Source of the DNA: Bacteroidota bacterium
GTDB taxonomy: Bacteria > Bacteroidota > Bacteroidia > Bacteroidales > UBA12481
NCBI GenBank assembly: GCA_018669475.1
Contig: JABHCC010000085.1
Coordinates: 1 to 64,000 of the forward strand
DNA: 64,000 nucleotides
Direction of reading: 5' to 3'
Position numbers and translations under genes: made by a program. Shown piece by piece: positions 43,667 to 53,100 of this stretch (its first letter is position 1; each line of letters starts with the position of its first letter). Under the pieces are notes generated by a model. The model saw nothing but the letters and a program-made list of their open reading frames with translations. It was not told the DNA's origin and searched no databases.

Positions 43667-43674
43667 TATCTTTG
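43667..43674 (+). promoter_or_regulatory. -7 box TATCTTTG close to the start codon of the nucleoid-protein gene
   Basis: Perfect TAnnTTTG ending 4 nt before the ATG at 43679, so the transcript would be leaderless or nearly so. A small inverted repeat ctaccggatggtag (43647-43660) lies just upstream. No good -33 box is seen at the usual spacing. Confidence 0.25.
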
Positions 43675-43678
43675 GAGT

Positions 43679-44722
43679 ATGATTAATACAGAAGAAACCC
43701 GTATCGAAGCCATCGTTTTGCATAAGGTGGGAAATAAGTCAGCTGGCGATGGATTGCAGCTGTCGAAAGAGGTGTTGCAAACTGACGAGGCTATCCGGCA
43801 GCTGTTATTGCATTATTTTGTCACCCCCTTTAAAGTAGAAGAATACTTTCATTTTCATCATGACTCGGGTCTGCATATGAATGAGGTGTATAGCTTTGTG
43901 TCTTCGATTTTTGAAGATTCCGATGCTTTTCTCGATCAGTCAATCGATCTGGCTAAACACCTGTATGAGATGTCGACCCATCCGAAAATTAAGGCAGGGG
44001 AGTTTTATGTGGTGTATTTTAAAGACCTGATTCTCGATGGTGAATTGATTGATGCCATTGGTTTGTTTAAATCTGAAAATAAAGAGACCTATCTGAAAGT
44101 GTACCCATCCGGAGGGAGTTATGAGATTCAAAGTGATGATGGAATCAATATTAATAAGCTCGATAAGGGTTGTTTGATTTTTAATAGCGAGGCCGATGAT
44201 GGATACCTGGTGGCTGCAGTGGATAATCTTAATCGCAATGCAGATGCTCGCTTCTGGTTTGATGATTTTTTACAGATCAGGCAGAAAGAAGATGCATATT
44301 TTCATACTGAGAATGCTATCACTATGTGTAAATCTTTTGTTGCACAAAAACTGCCCGAAGAATTTGAAACTGATCGTCCTGATCAGGCTGAGATGCTGAA
44401 TGACTCAGCTGCATATTTCAAGGAGAATGAGAATTTCGATCTGAATGATTTTGCTGAACAGGTGATGCGTCAACCAGATCTTATAGAGAGCTTTAAGGAA
44501 TATAAGAATGAATTTGAAGAGAATAATGACCTCGAACTGGCGGAGGCTTTTGATATATCACAACCTGCGGTGAAAAAGAAAGCACGCTTTTTTAAATCTG
44601 TGATCAAGCTCGACAAGAATTTCCATATCTATATCCATGGCAAGCGGGAATATGTGCGCAAAGGAACTGATCCGGAGACCGGCTTGAATTTTTATCAATT
44701 ACTATTTGAATCAGAGGCCTGA
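43679..44722 (+). CDS. Nucleoid-associated protein, YejK/NdpA family
   Basis: 347 residues from the ATG at 43679; the frame is open from a GTG six codons earlier, but MINTEETRIEAIVLHKVGNK matches the family start. Conserved text includes SYFVTPFKVEEYFHFHH-like (LLLHYFVTPFKVEEYFHF), AGEFYVVYFKDLILDGELIDAIGLFKSENKETYLKV and KSFVAQKLPEEFETDRPDQAEMLN. E. coli YejK is a nucleoid-associated protein of unclear role that interacts with topoisomerases. The protein is cytoplasmic and acidic. It is convergent with the SBP-Cache lipoprotein gene, with 4 bp between stops. Confidence 0.88.
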   Translation: MINTEETRIEAIVLHKVGNKSAGDGLQLSKEVLQTDEAIRQLLLHYFVTPFKVEEYFHFHHDSGLHMNEVYSFVSSIFEDSDAFLDQSIDLAKHLYEMSTHPKIKAGEFYVVYFKDLILDGELIDAIGLFKSENKETYLKVYPSGGSYEIQSDDGININKLDKGCLIFNSEADDGYLVAAVDNLNRNADARFWFDDFLQIRQKEDAYFHTENAITMCKSFVAQKLPEEFETDRPDQAEMLNDSAAYFKENENFDLNDFAEQVMRQPDLIESFKEYKNEFEENNDLELAEAFDISQPAVKKKARFFKSVIKLDKNFHIYIHGKREYVRKGTDPETGLNFYQLLFESEA

Positions 44723-44726
44723 TTGG

Positions 44727-45971
44727 TTATTTATATCTCCCGGCACAAACAATATACTGTTTACCATCGCTACCGGTAGTGAGTGTGAAATAAGTAGTTT
44801 TAAGATATAATCCGCTTTGGTCGGGCTTAGTGTAAATATAATCTACCCATCCGGAGCCTTCCTCCAAAGCTCCGGCAAGAATTTCATCTCTGAATAATTT
44901 GCCTGTCACATCAGGTTTTCCTTTAAAATTGAGTCCTATTATATTGACATTGGCTGCATGTGCTACAATGGTTAAATCTGTATCATAGGCAAAACAATAT
45001 AAAGCAGTATTCTCGCTATCGCGGTATGGTGCCTGTTGCTCATTCATTTTAGTAATTGTTCCGCTTGCATCAAGTACAAAATCAGCAACGGTCTGATCAA
45101 CCAGGGTAGTTACCATATCATTTGTAATCGAGTCATTGCCACTTAGAATCACTGAATATTTCTGCAGAATTTTTTCATGTGTGCTGCTACCATCTGCCTC
45201 TTTATCATTCTTGATCAGGTCAAGCTTCTCCTGGAATAAGTTGATCAGACTATTAGAAACTGATTGATTGAATGCATAATACAGTTGGTCGACGTTAATG
45301 GTGTAGACGGGTAGGAAATCTTCGGGAAGATATCCCAATCCGACAGGAATAAGTAAATTGGCCTGTTCACTGTATGAGATACATTGAACCTCACCATCAA
45401 TCATAGCCTGGTATAGCTCTGTTGAACCAGGATACTCGATAATTTTTCCCGGATCAACTCCTCTGTCACGAAGAAGATTATAGCTGCTGTAACCATTAAC
45501 CACTCCAAAGTGGTAATGAGTCAGGTCTGCATCTGTTACAATCTTGATTCCGGTACCCGCAGGTGCAATAATTACTTCTTTGTGAGGAGCAATCGGACCC
45601 ACCCATTTGAACATATTTTCACGATCGGGTGAGCGAACCATTGAAAAGAGAACGGTACCCTCATTGTCCTGGACTGCCTTATAAGCATTTGTCCAATCTG
45701 TTAAGCTTATATCAGCCTGGCTGAGATTGACCTCCATTTGGTCAAACATAGTTTCAAGCACTTCAACAGCTACTCCGTTCAGGCTGCCGGTTTGGCCATA
45801 ATTGTATGGGGGGAAATTTTCGGTGAGCCATGTTAGTGACCCGGCCTCTTCAATTAGCTTTGCATCAGAATCAAAAATATTCAATCTGCTGCATGAGAAT
45901 AACAATAGCATCGAGGCTATCAGAAAGATCACAATTGAACGAAATAAGCATCCTGGACCCATGATAATCAA
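44727..45971 (-). CDS. Lipoprotein fusing an SBP3-type substrate-binding domain with a Cache domain
   Basis: 414 residues. A hydrophobic signal ends in a lipobox LLFSC near residue 27. Residues 45-265 form a family-3 (amino-acid-type) periplasmic binding domain: LTWLTENFPPYNYGQ, NEGTVLFSMVRSPDRENMFKWVGPI, HFGVVNGYSSYNLLRDRG. Residues 290-414 resemble a single Cache sensor domain (YCFAYDTDLTIVAHAANVNIIGLN; WVDYIYTKPDQSGLYLKTTYF). No transmembrane helix or kinase/MCP output follows, so it may be a soluble, lipid-anchored ligand receptor or a partner of a separate sensor. No ABC permease is adjacent. An ATG three codons inside is an alternative start. Confidence 0.78.
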   Translation of the reverse strand: MIIMGPGCLFRSIVIFLIASMLLLFSCSRLNIFDSDAKLIEEAGSLTWLTENFPPYNYGQTGSLNGVAVEVLETMFDQMEVNLSQADISLTDWTNAYKAVQDNEGTVLFSMVRSPDRENMFKWVGPIAPHKEVIIAPAGTGIKIVTDADLTHYHFGVVNGYSSYNLLRDRGVDPGKIIEYPGSTELYQAMIDGEVQCISYSEQANLLIPVGLGYLPEDFLPVYTINVDQLYYAFNQSVSNSLINLFQEKLDLIKNDKEADGSSTHEKILQKYSVILSGNDSITNDMVTTLVDQTVADFVLDASGTITKMNEQQAPYRDSENTALYCFAYDTDLTIVAHAANVNIIGLNFKGKPDVTGKLFRDEILAGALEEGSGWVDYIYTKPDQSGLYLKTTYFTLTTGSDGKQYIVCAGRYK

Positions 45972-46062
45972 AATTTAGCGGTGAATTTATTATGCCATAT
46001 AAAGGTAGCTATTTTACAAGTAAGCTGAGAACACCTTTTTAAAAATGAAGGTGGGGAGCCTT

Positions 46063-46106
46063 AATGAAAAATGTCCGGCAGCAGCTGCTACCGAACATTT
46101 TTCATT
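46063..46106 (-). terminator. Long hairpin after the ECF operon
   Basis: The arms aatgaaaaatgt and acatttttcatt (12 bp) enclose a second stem (cgg-agcagctgct-ccg). It lies 34 bp beyond the stop codon of the last gene of the ECF operon (46141) and 92 bp upstream of the SBP-Cache start. The T-rich 3' arm could terminate transcription from either side. Confidence 0.65.
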
Positions 46107-46140
46107 TTTGTCGAAATCTTATTGAGAAGCGACTTTGGAA

Positions 46141-46653
46141 TTAGCGATTTATTCCCCTTCCAACTCCTTGTCCGGCAGCACGCCCTGCTCCACGACCAAC
46201 TCCACGCCCTGCTCCTCCACGCCCTGCTCCACGACCAAAGCCAAGATTGTTGCTCCGTCCTCGTCCTTGTCCGGCAAATCCTTGCCCACGACCTGTTCCT
46301 TGCTTGAGATTCAGGCTTTTGCCTCTTGACGCAGGTATCAGTGTCCAAATTTCCTCCTGATGTTTGGCTTTAAGGGCATTCATCTGTGCTCTCATCTGAT
46401 TTTTAACATCCCAGTCACGTGTTCCCTGCAATTTATTTCGCAGTGGAGTCATTGCCTCCTGGTGAGCTTTCTGCATCTGGCTTATTTTAGCCTGTTGATC
46501 AGCAGTGAGGTCAATACCGGTGAGGCAGTAACCATAATCGCTTTGATTTTGAGCTTGTACAAATCCCCGTCCCTGACGGTTTTGTGCGTCAAGCTGCATA
46601 CTGAGCCCCATAACAAGGCTGATGATTAGTAATGAAGTTATTTTCTTTTTCAT
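46141..46653 (-). CDS. Spy/CpxP-like periplasmic protein with Gly/Arg-rich tail
   Basis: 170 residues. The signal peptide ends around LDAQ. The middle (50-110) is helical with LTADQQAKISQMQKAHQEAMTPLRNKL and KHQEEIWTLIP, an LTxxQ-type Spy/CpxP motif set. From residue 115 the tail is dominated by Gly and Arg (GRGQGFAGQGRGRS; GRGAGRGGAGRGVGRGAGR), encoded by imperfect tandem repeats. Spy-like proteins are periplasmic chaperones or stress sensors; the tail is unusual and could bind nucleic acid, polyanions or metal (inference). It is the last gene of the ECF sigma operon. Confidence 0.78.
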   Translation of the reverse strand: MKKKITSLLIISLVMGLSMQLDAQNRQGRGFVQAQNQSDYGYCLTGIDLTADQQAKISQMQKAHQEAMTPLRNKLQGTRDWDVKNQMRAQMNALKAKHQEEIWTLIPASRGKSLNLKQGTGRGQGFAGQGRGRSNNLGFGRGAGRGGAGRGVGRGAGRAAGQGVGRGINR

Positions 46654-46700
46654 GATTAATTTTTTATGATTATTTGAATATTATATTTTTAATTGTTTTG

Positions 46701-47243
46701 TTAATTTTTTTGTCGACCATATCCTCTGCCTCCTGATCCTCTGCCCCTTGGTGTGCCCAGCTCATTTTCTTCGTTCAGCAGACCTTTGAAGAGATTAAAG
46801 AGGATAACTTTTTGTTCAGCAGAACATACTGCTTTCATGCCCAGATAGAAATCTGTTGTAAGCATTTTCAATTCAGCGTGCAAGCCTCCAATTTCTTTCG
46901 AAAGTGTATGTAGATTCACTGTGTCAGGGTTCGATCTTCCCATCTCGTCAACGAGATCTATCCGACTATGTGACAGATCACGATAAATCTGATTTGCGGT
47001 TTGGTTATACTCCCGGTTCAATTCTCTGAAAACCAGTTGTTGATCATCATCAAGATTGAGCTCATCAGAGAAGAATTTTGTTCGATGGCTACCTGCAACT
47101 TCTTCTCCTGAAACAGATTCAATTGTCTCACTTTTATGCTGACCGATAAACCGTATAACTGAAAGTACAGTAACAATGTTAATTACCAGCAGTAGAATTA
47201 CCAGTGCATATAATATCTGACGTGACAGGCTTAGCTTTTTCAT
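46701..47243 (-). CDS. Membrane-anchored metal-sensor/Spy-like protein with Gly/Arg tail
   Basis: 180 residues. One N-terminal transmembrane helix (about 9-31) is followed by a helical domain (FFSDELNLDDDQQLVFRELNREYNQTANQIYRDLSHSR; described) of the heavy-metal-sensor/Metal_resist type, including ELKMLTTDFYLGMKAVCSAEQK. It ends in GTPRGRGSGGRGYGRQ, a shorter version of the next gene's Gly/Arg tail. Its ATG overlaps the anti-sigma stop (ATGA), so it is translationally coupled with the anti-sigma factor. It probably senses envelope stress with its neighbours. Confidence 0.78.
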   Translation of the reverse strand: MKKLSLSRQILYALVILLLVINIVTVLSVIRFIGQHKSETIESVSGEEVAGSHRTKFFSDELNLDDDQQLVFRELNREYNQTANQIYRDLSHSRIDLVDEMGRSNPDTVNLHTLSKEIGGLHAELKMLTTDFYLGMKAVCSAEQKVILFNLFKGLLNEENELGTPRGRGSGGRGYGRQKN

Positions 47244-47692
47244 TGGGCAGGTGTATTTAAGTTAAATAGCATCTGCTCCAGGGGTTCATGGTTTAATTCA
47301 TTCACCAGCGATGAGATTTCAGGATGATCGGCCTGACTGGAGGATAAGCCTGAAGTGATTCGATTTCCGATTTCCAGACCACCAAATATGCCTGCTACAA
47401 CCAGAACGGCAATGGCGGCTGCAGCAGTCAGCTTTGAAAAGTGCCTGCGGTGCAACTGACTTGGAGTATCCGACTGCAACACCATTGTTTCAACAATCCT
47501 GTTACTGAGGAAAGGATTGACATTGGGTTTCTTTTCTGTATGCATCAGAATATTGAACTGCTGCAATTCGGTAAAGAATCCACGGCAAACATCGCAGCCT
47601 GACAAGTGCTTTTCCACATTGGCTGTGTTTTTTTGATCCAGATTACCATCGATGAAATCCAGAAGTTTTAGTCGTGTTTTGCTACAATTCAT
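47240..47692 (-). CDS. Anti-sigma factor with zinc-finger (ZAS) domain
   Basis: 150 residues. N-terminal MNCSKTRLKLLDFIDGNLDQ is followed by the H-x3-C-x2-C zinc-binding motif in VEKHLSGCDVCRGFF (near 27-41), the anti-sigma domain that grips ECF sigma factors. One transmembrane helix (about 90-107; AAAAIAVLVVAGIFGG) places the C-terminus in the periplasm. Cleavage or a conformational change would release the sigma factor encoded just upstream. It is 48 nt downstream of the sigma gene and overlaps the next gene by 4 bp, forming a four-gene operon. Confidence 0.88.
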   Translation of the reverse strand: MNCSKTRLKLLDFIDGNLDQKNTANVEKHLSGCDVCRGFFTELQQFNILMHTEKKPNVNPFLSNRIVETMVLQSDTPSQLHRRHFSKLTAAAAIAVLVVAGIFGGLEIGNRITSGLSSSQADHPEISSLVNELNHEPLEQMLFNLNTPAQ

Positions 47693-47740
47693 ATTCTGTT
47701 GCTCTAATGGTTTGACAATCGCATTGGGAAAAACTTGCGC

Positions 47741-48280
47741 TCATACCCGTGAATTTTTATACCACTCCCATAATTTTTTTTGTAAATTCTTGCGAGCTCT
47801 GAAGATTAGTGATTCTACCGAGGAAATTGATCTCTGCATTATTTGGGCAATCTGCTTATAAGACAGATCCTCATAATTATGCAGGGTGAATGCTATTTGT
47901 TGATTTTTTGGCAAACTACTTATTGCCAAATGAAGAATTTTTTTTCTATCTGCATCTTCAAGGGGATCGGAAGTCTCCTCACGAATATCAGTTTCCACCA
48001 CAATTTGGTCCTTATGGCGCTTTTCTCTCCTGATATGATTAAGCGAGCGAGTGATTGTGATTCGGTATATCCAGGTAGAAAGTGATGAATCGGCTCTGAA
48101 AGAATTTATCGAACGATAAATCTCAATGAATACATCCTGTGTGATGTCATGAGCATCATCAAGATTCCCAACGAAGCCCAGGGCGGTGCCAATAATCATT
48201 TGCTGATAGTTCTCCACCAGCTCATGAAAGGCTTTTTCATCACCTTTTTTTACTGCCTTTATCAGGTCATGATCATTCAT
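47741..48280 (-). CDS. ECF-type RNA polymerase sigma factor
   Basis: 179 residues. Region 2 reads FHELVENYQQMIIGTALGFVGNLDDAHDITQDVFIEIYRSINSF (described), including the DAHDITQDVF -10 recognition helix; region 4 reads LPKNQQIAFTLHNYEDLSYKQIAQIMQRSISSVESLIFRARKNL (described), the -35 recognition HTH. It belongs to the RpoE/Bacteroidota-type ECF group with the YEDLSYKQIA motif. It is followed by an anti-sigma factor and two Spy/metal-sensor-like envelope proteins, so an envelope stress regulon is likely. The promoter was not identified. Confidence 0.93.
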   Translation of the reverse strand: MNDHDLIKAVKKGDEKAFHELVENYQQMIIGTALGFVGNLDDAHDITQDVFIEIYRSINSFRADSSLSTWIYRITITRSLNHIRREKRHKDQIVVETDIREETSDPLEDADRKKILHLAISSLPKNQQIAFTLHNYEDLSYKQIAQIMQRSISSVESLIFRARKNLQKKLWEWYKNSRV

Positions 48281-48408
48281 TGCAAAATCGAAATACTATA
48301 TTTTCTTTTGTCTATTTGACACCTCTCGCCAAAATTTCTTGTGCCTTGAGATAAAATTATTAATATTTATACTGTTTTACGAGAAAAGGAAAAATACTTT
48401 AACACACT

Positions 48409-48469
48409 CGGATGGTTGTTTTTGTTGTGCGAGCTCCATCCGACAAATAAAATTAAATATAAACGGATG
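48409..48469 (+). promoter_or_regulatory. Start-codon element, copy C
   Basis: cggatg(g), 20-22 nt, (c)catccg, 21 nt, cggATG: three alternating complementary arms, the last containing the start codon of the acetylesterase gene. Upstream, gaaaaggaaaaatac resembles the first unit of copy D. The frame encoding FLLCELHPTNKIKYKR is open and in phase with the gene. Confidence 0.75.
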
Positions 48470-50095
48470 AAATTCATGCTTCACAAAAACCTGCAAATTG
48501 TTGTATTAATTGGCATTCTTACTTCACTTTCAAGTATTCTTCAGGCCCAGCTCAAGGTGCATCATATCTTTGATAACCACATGGTTTTGCAACGCGAGAA
48601 GGCTGTGAAAGTATGGGGGTGGGGAGAACCTGCTAAGAAGGTGACACTCGAATTTGCAGGTCAGGAGAAAGAGGCAGTGATTGATGAAGATGGTAATTGG
48701 GAACTCGTCCTCGATCCGCTGGCAATGAGTAAAGAAGGCCAGATGTTCAAGGTAACATCTGAGCAAGAGGCCATTATATACCAGGATGTACTCGTTGGCG
48801 ATGTGTGGATCCTCACAGGCCAATCAAACATGGAGTTTGATCTGGCAAGAATTTATCATGGTGATGAAGAAATTGCTTCGGCCAATTTTCCCCTTATCCG
48901 CCTCATGACAATTCCCGCGAAAGCGAGTCCCGACCCGGTAAAGAATTTTGATCGTCTGAATGAATGGGATGGCTGGTATGGCCGATTCGACCTTAAGGGA
49001 TTCTGGATGGTTTGTTCACCTCAGACAAGCCCAACTTTCTCGGGGATGGGATACATTTTTGGTCGCCGTATACACATGGCCACCCAGATACCCATAGGAT
49101 TGGTTGATGCTTCATGGGGAGGCACCACTATTGAGGGTTGGACTAGCCGTGATCAGCTAATGAAAGTGCCTGAAAATAAGGGTCTGCTTGAGCTTTGGGA
49201 TGAACGAATTAGAAAAGATCCTGGCAAAGCAGAAGATCGTAATAACCCCGGTGCTGCTTACAATGGCATGATGGGGGTTTTTGGAGGAGCAACTGTAAAA
49301 GGTATAATTTTCCATCAGGGCTTCAACAATGCTTTGGGCGATTCACGTCCGAAATTATACACCAAAAACCTGCAGTTGATGATTCAGGAATGGCGTCATA
49401 CATTCAATGATATGCATCTTCCATTTGGAATTATAGAGCTGAGTGCGGGTGGTCAGCCTCAGACCATAGAAAATTATACCCTCCGGATGGTGGATGCAGG
49501 CTGTTTCATCCGGGAGGCCCAATTGCAGGCATATATCGACCTGCCGGATATGGGCTTTGTTGCTGCTTATGATGAGCAGGTCAATTGGTACCATCCTCAG
49601 AAAAAAGTAGAATTAGGTGAACGGATGGCCCGCTGGGCCCTGGGATCACAGTACGGATATGATTTTGGCTGGAAACCAGCCTTGCTGGTGTCATCAAACA
49701 TCCGGGAGGGAGAAATTATTATTGAATTTGATCGGGAAGTAATTACTCATGACGGACGCCCGATTGAAGGTATTGCAATGGCCGGAAAAGACAAGAAATT
49801 CTATCCGGCCCAGGCTGAGTTTTTTGTTAGTGGTAAGAATGATAAAGGAAAAGATATTCTTGATCGCACAAAACTTGTTGTAAGCTGCAAAAAGCTCAGA
49901 AAACCTGTGGCTGTACGTTATGCCTGGGCACGAAATCCCCTGGGTAACCTCGTAAATGCAGTTCACCATGAGAGGGTAATACCAGTTCCCTCATTCAGAA
50001 CCGACAAATGGGATTGGCCGGAAGCTCCATTTGCCGAGAATAAAGATCCTGTTTTTCAGGAGCATAGGGAGAAGATCAGAGCAATGCGGAAGTAG
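48467..50095 (+). CDS. Sialate O-acetylesterase (SGNH family)
   Basis: 542 residues from the ATG in cggATGaaa; the frame reaches 17 codons further upstream through the repeated element without a better start. A signal peptide ends near LQAQ. The N-terminal domain (KVHHIFDNHMVLQREKAVKVWGWGEPAKKVTLEF; described) and the nucleophile motif WILTGQSNMEFDL (Ser in GQSN), with GHGD-like later blocks, mark the sialate 9-O-acetylesterase family (SASA/SGNH). It would remove O-acetyl groups from sialic acids or other acetylated glycans outside the cytoplasm. It is divergent from the ECF sigma gene and convergent with the sensor kinase. Confidence 0.88.
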   Translation: MKFMLHKNLQIVVLIGILTSLSSILQAQLKVHHIFDNHMVLQREKAVKVWGWGEPAKKVTLEFAGQEKEAVIDEDGNWELVLDPLAMSKEGQMFKVTSEQEAIIYQDVLVGDVWILTGQSNMEFDLARIYHGDEEIASANFPLIRLMTIPAKASPDPVKNFDRLNEWDGWYGRFDLKGFWMVCSPQTSPTFSGMGYIFGRRIHMATQIPIGLVDASWGGTTIEGWTSRDQLMKVPENKGLLELWDERIRKDPGKAEDRNNPGAAYNGMMGVFGGATVKGIIFHQGFNNALGDSRPKLYTKNLQLMIQEWRHTFNDMHLPFGIIELSAGGQPQTIENYTLRMVDAGCFIREAQLQAYIDLPDMGFVAAYDEQVNWYHPQKKVELGERMARWALGSQYGYDFGWKPALLVSSNIREGEIIIEFDREVITHDGRPIEGIAMAGKDKKFYPAQAEFFVSGKNDKGKDILDRTKLVVSCKKLRKPVAVRYAWARNPLGNLVNAVHHERVIPVPSFRTDKWDWPEAPFAENKDPVFQEHREKIRAMRK

Positions 50096-50120
50096 GGGAC
50101 AGGGGAAATTCAGGGGAGGG

Positions 50121-53100
50121 TCAGGAATCTTCTTTTAATGTAAAACAGAATGTACTGCCTCCTTCCGGGCTTGAAATAACTGTTAATTCTCCACCTAAAA
50201 GCTGTACAAATTCCTTGCATACAATGAGTCCCAATCCGGTTCCCTTTTCGCCTTGGGTGCCTTTTTTCAAAGATTGTTGATTCATTGAGAATAAATGAGA
50301 CAAAACTTCCTCATTCATACCCACCCCTGTATCTTTAACACAACAGGTAACCATAGAATCTTCTACTGAAGCAGATATTTGAATCTGCCCGTTCGTTGGA
50401 GTAAATTTAATTGCATTCGAGACCAGATTACGGAATAAAGTACTCACCATGAAGGCATCGGCAAAGGCTTTATGACTACCCGGGACGAAGTTGCTTATCA
50501 TGATATTTTTGTTTGCCGCTTCCGGACCGACTTCAACTATGACTTTTTCTACCAATAAAAACAGGTCAATATTATCAAATACCGGTTTGATAATTCCTCT
50601 TTGCAGCCTTGACCAGTCTAATAGATTGATTAATAGCCGGTAAGTGTTTTCAAGGTTTTTGCGGATAAGAGATACAAATTCAAGTTTCTTACTTTCAGAA
50701 TATTCATCCCATTCCTGATTCAGAATGCTAGTTATGCCTAAAAGTGAACTGAAGGGACTGCGTAGATCATGGGCAATAATTGAGAAGAACTTGTCTTTTG
50801 TCGAATTGGCATCAAGAAGTTGTTGCTCTGTTTGTTTGCGTTGCTCAATTTCTTTGATGAGTTCTGTTCCTTTCTGTTCTAACTCAAGAGTACGTGAATT
50901 GAACAGTAAGTTTAAACGGTTTTTTTGTTGCCTTAGGAACACAAATCTCAAATATATGATCAACAAGATGAAAAAAGTGAGTATACCAATAATCAGTATT
51001 TTAAAGGCTGTTGTTTCAGGGAATTCAGCTTTAATGTTTAGCTTGAGTGGATGTGGAGAACTGATCCAATCTATCTGGTTGACAGAAGCTCTTATTTCAA
51101 TTGTATAGATACCATGTTTCTGATCTCCTAATTGAAAAATGTTATTCTGACCTAAATCAATCCATTTTCCTGATTTTTCCGGGATCCTGTATTGAAAGTA
51201 CTCCTTTTCTGTATAGAGATAATTCATGCCAGATAACTCAAAAATAATGAAGTTTTGATCAGGCTTAATTTCCAAACTTCTTTTATAGGGTAATAAGGTA
51301 TCGGTTTGCAGGATTTGATTATTAACCCGGCAATTTACCAAAATGGGTTTGAGCCGTGGTAATTCCCAGTCCAGATCCTCAGGTGTAAAGGATACCATCC
51401 CATCATATCCGCAAAAATAAATAGTTCCGGAATCTGATTTATATGTAGATCCTCTGTGATACTGATTACCTGGTAATCCCTGATGCTTTGTATAGACTCT
51501 GAAGTTTTCAGTTTTCGTGTTGAAACAGGCAATTCCATTATTAGTGCTTACCCAGATATTTCCTTCTAAATCATCTACAACACCACATACCAGATCATTT
51601 GGCAAGCCATCTTGCAGAGAATAGTGTTTATGCTTTTTACTTACAGGGTTAAAAAATACCAATCCGGTATTTGTACCAAACCAGAAATTGCTGTTTTGAT
51701 CCTGATTAATGCAGTTAACACCATCTGAGAGATCGGGTGCACCAGGATAAATTGCCTTTATTGGAGAAAATGTAAGGTCAGACTCATTAAGAATCATAAA
51801 ACCTTTTTTGCGTGATCCAACCCAAATATTATTCTCCTGATCTCTGAACAGTGTTTTTATCTCACCATCAACCAGGCTATTTGGATTCCCCGGTTCATGT
51901 TCAAGTATCAAACCTTCTTTCGGTTTGTATATATCAATTATCATCAGGCCTTTGATACAGGCCATCAGGTAGGTGTTCTCCGTGAGGTGCATAATATCAA
52001 AAATATGTTCACCCTTATATGACTTGCCTGACTGATTAGTCACTTCAATATATATTCTCGATAACTCTTCTGTTTTTTTGTTATACAGATAATGATAGGT
52101 CCCTTCAACCCCCAGAATCAATAAGTCCTTGTTGTTTTCAACCTGGCACTGAGTATAAATTGGGATTCCATCCAGATGAAAGGACCTTGAACCAGTTAGG
52201 GTGTTAATCTTGTTAAAGCCCAAATAGCCACCAATATATAGCCACTCTTTATCTGTAGAAACAGATCTGACACTTTCAAAATCAAGTTTATAATGAGACT
52301 TCAATTCGGAGGAAAAAGACTTGAATTGTTGATTTATGGGAGTATGATAATTGATGCCTTTCCCATTCGTTCCAAGCCACAGTATATTCTCCTGTCCACG
52401 ATAAAGGGTGTTAATTGAATTATAGTTTATTCCTCCGGGGTATTCTTCGATAGAAATGAGTTCTAGGGAATCTTTTGGGATATGATATAAATGAAGACCG
52501 CACATAATAGTTCCAATCCACAAAGAATCCTTCCCCTGTCGTAAAAGAGCAGGGCATGAAGCTAAATGGTGTTTTTTACTAGGTGCCGTACGTATATATT
52601 CAGACTCACCTGTTTTGGTATTGAGTTTATGTAAATGTTGATCATGCGTAGCTAATATCAGAAAGGGAAAATCCAGAGGGGTGATTTTGATAGTTGTTTC
52701 ATAGTTTACTTCAGGTTCTTCACTGGAATTATTATAATGCTGTACTACAGCCTCTCCTGGTTTTACCCCCACGATGCCTGCATTTTTGGTAGCCAGCCAA
52801 ATTGTTCCATGCTGATAGGCAATACTATTAATTATCAGTTCATGGCCTGGTTTTTCAGGATATTCAACTTCAAAGACCTGATTCTCATCATTATGCAGGT
52901 TGTGCATAAGCCAAGCGGAATTCTCAAAACTTGCATATAAGAAATGGTCAATAATGCTTATACCAGTTATTTTGGAATTGCCATATTTCTCCCTGAATTC
53001 CATTGGTAATTCAAGTGCTTCAAATTTTTGCAATCGGGGATCCAGACGGTATAAACCGGCATTCCAGGTACCGATCCAAATTTTACCATCTGGGGCTTTT

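Noticed and set aside
48416-48466. Longer N-terminus for the acetylesterase (FLLCELHPTN..., TTG start)
   Set aside because: The extension is part of the repeated element shared by unrelated genes, and the signal peptide begins at the ATG in cggATGaaa; the same logic rejects upstream extensions at 17697 and 43449.
50096-50120. Short G-rich stretch (ggggacaggggaaattcagggg) between the acetylesterase and the sensor kinase
   Set aside because: Similar in feel to the repeat arrays but without a clear unit; too short to claim membership.
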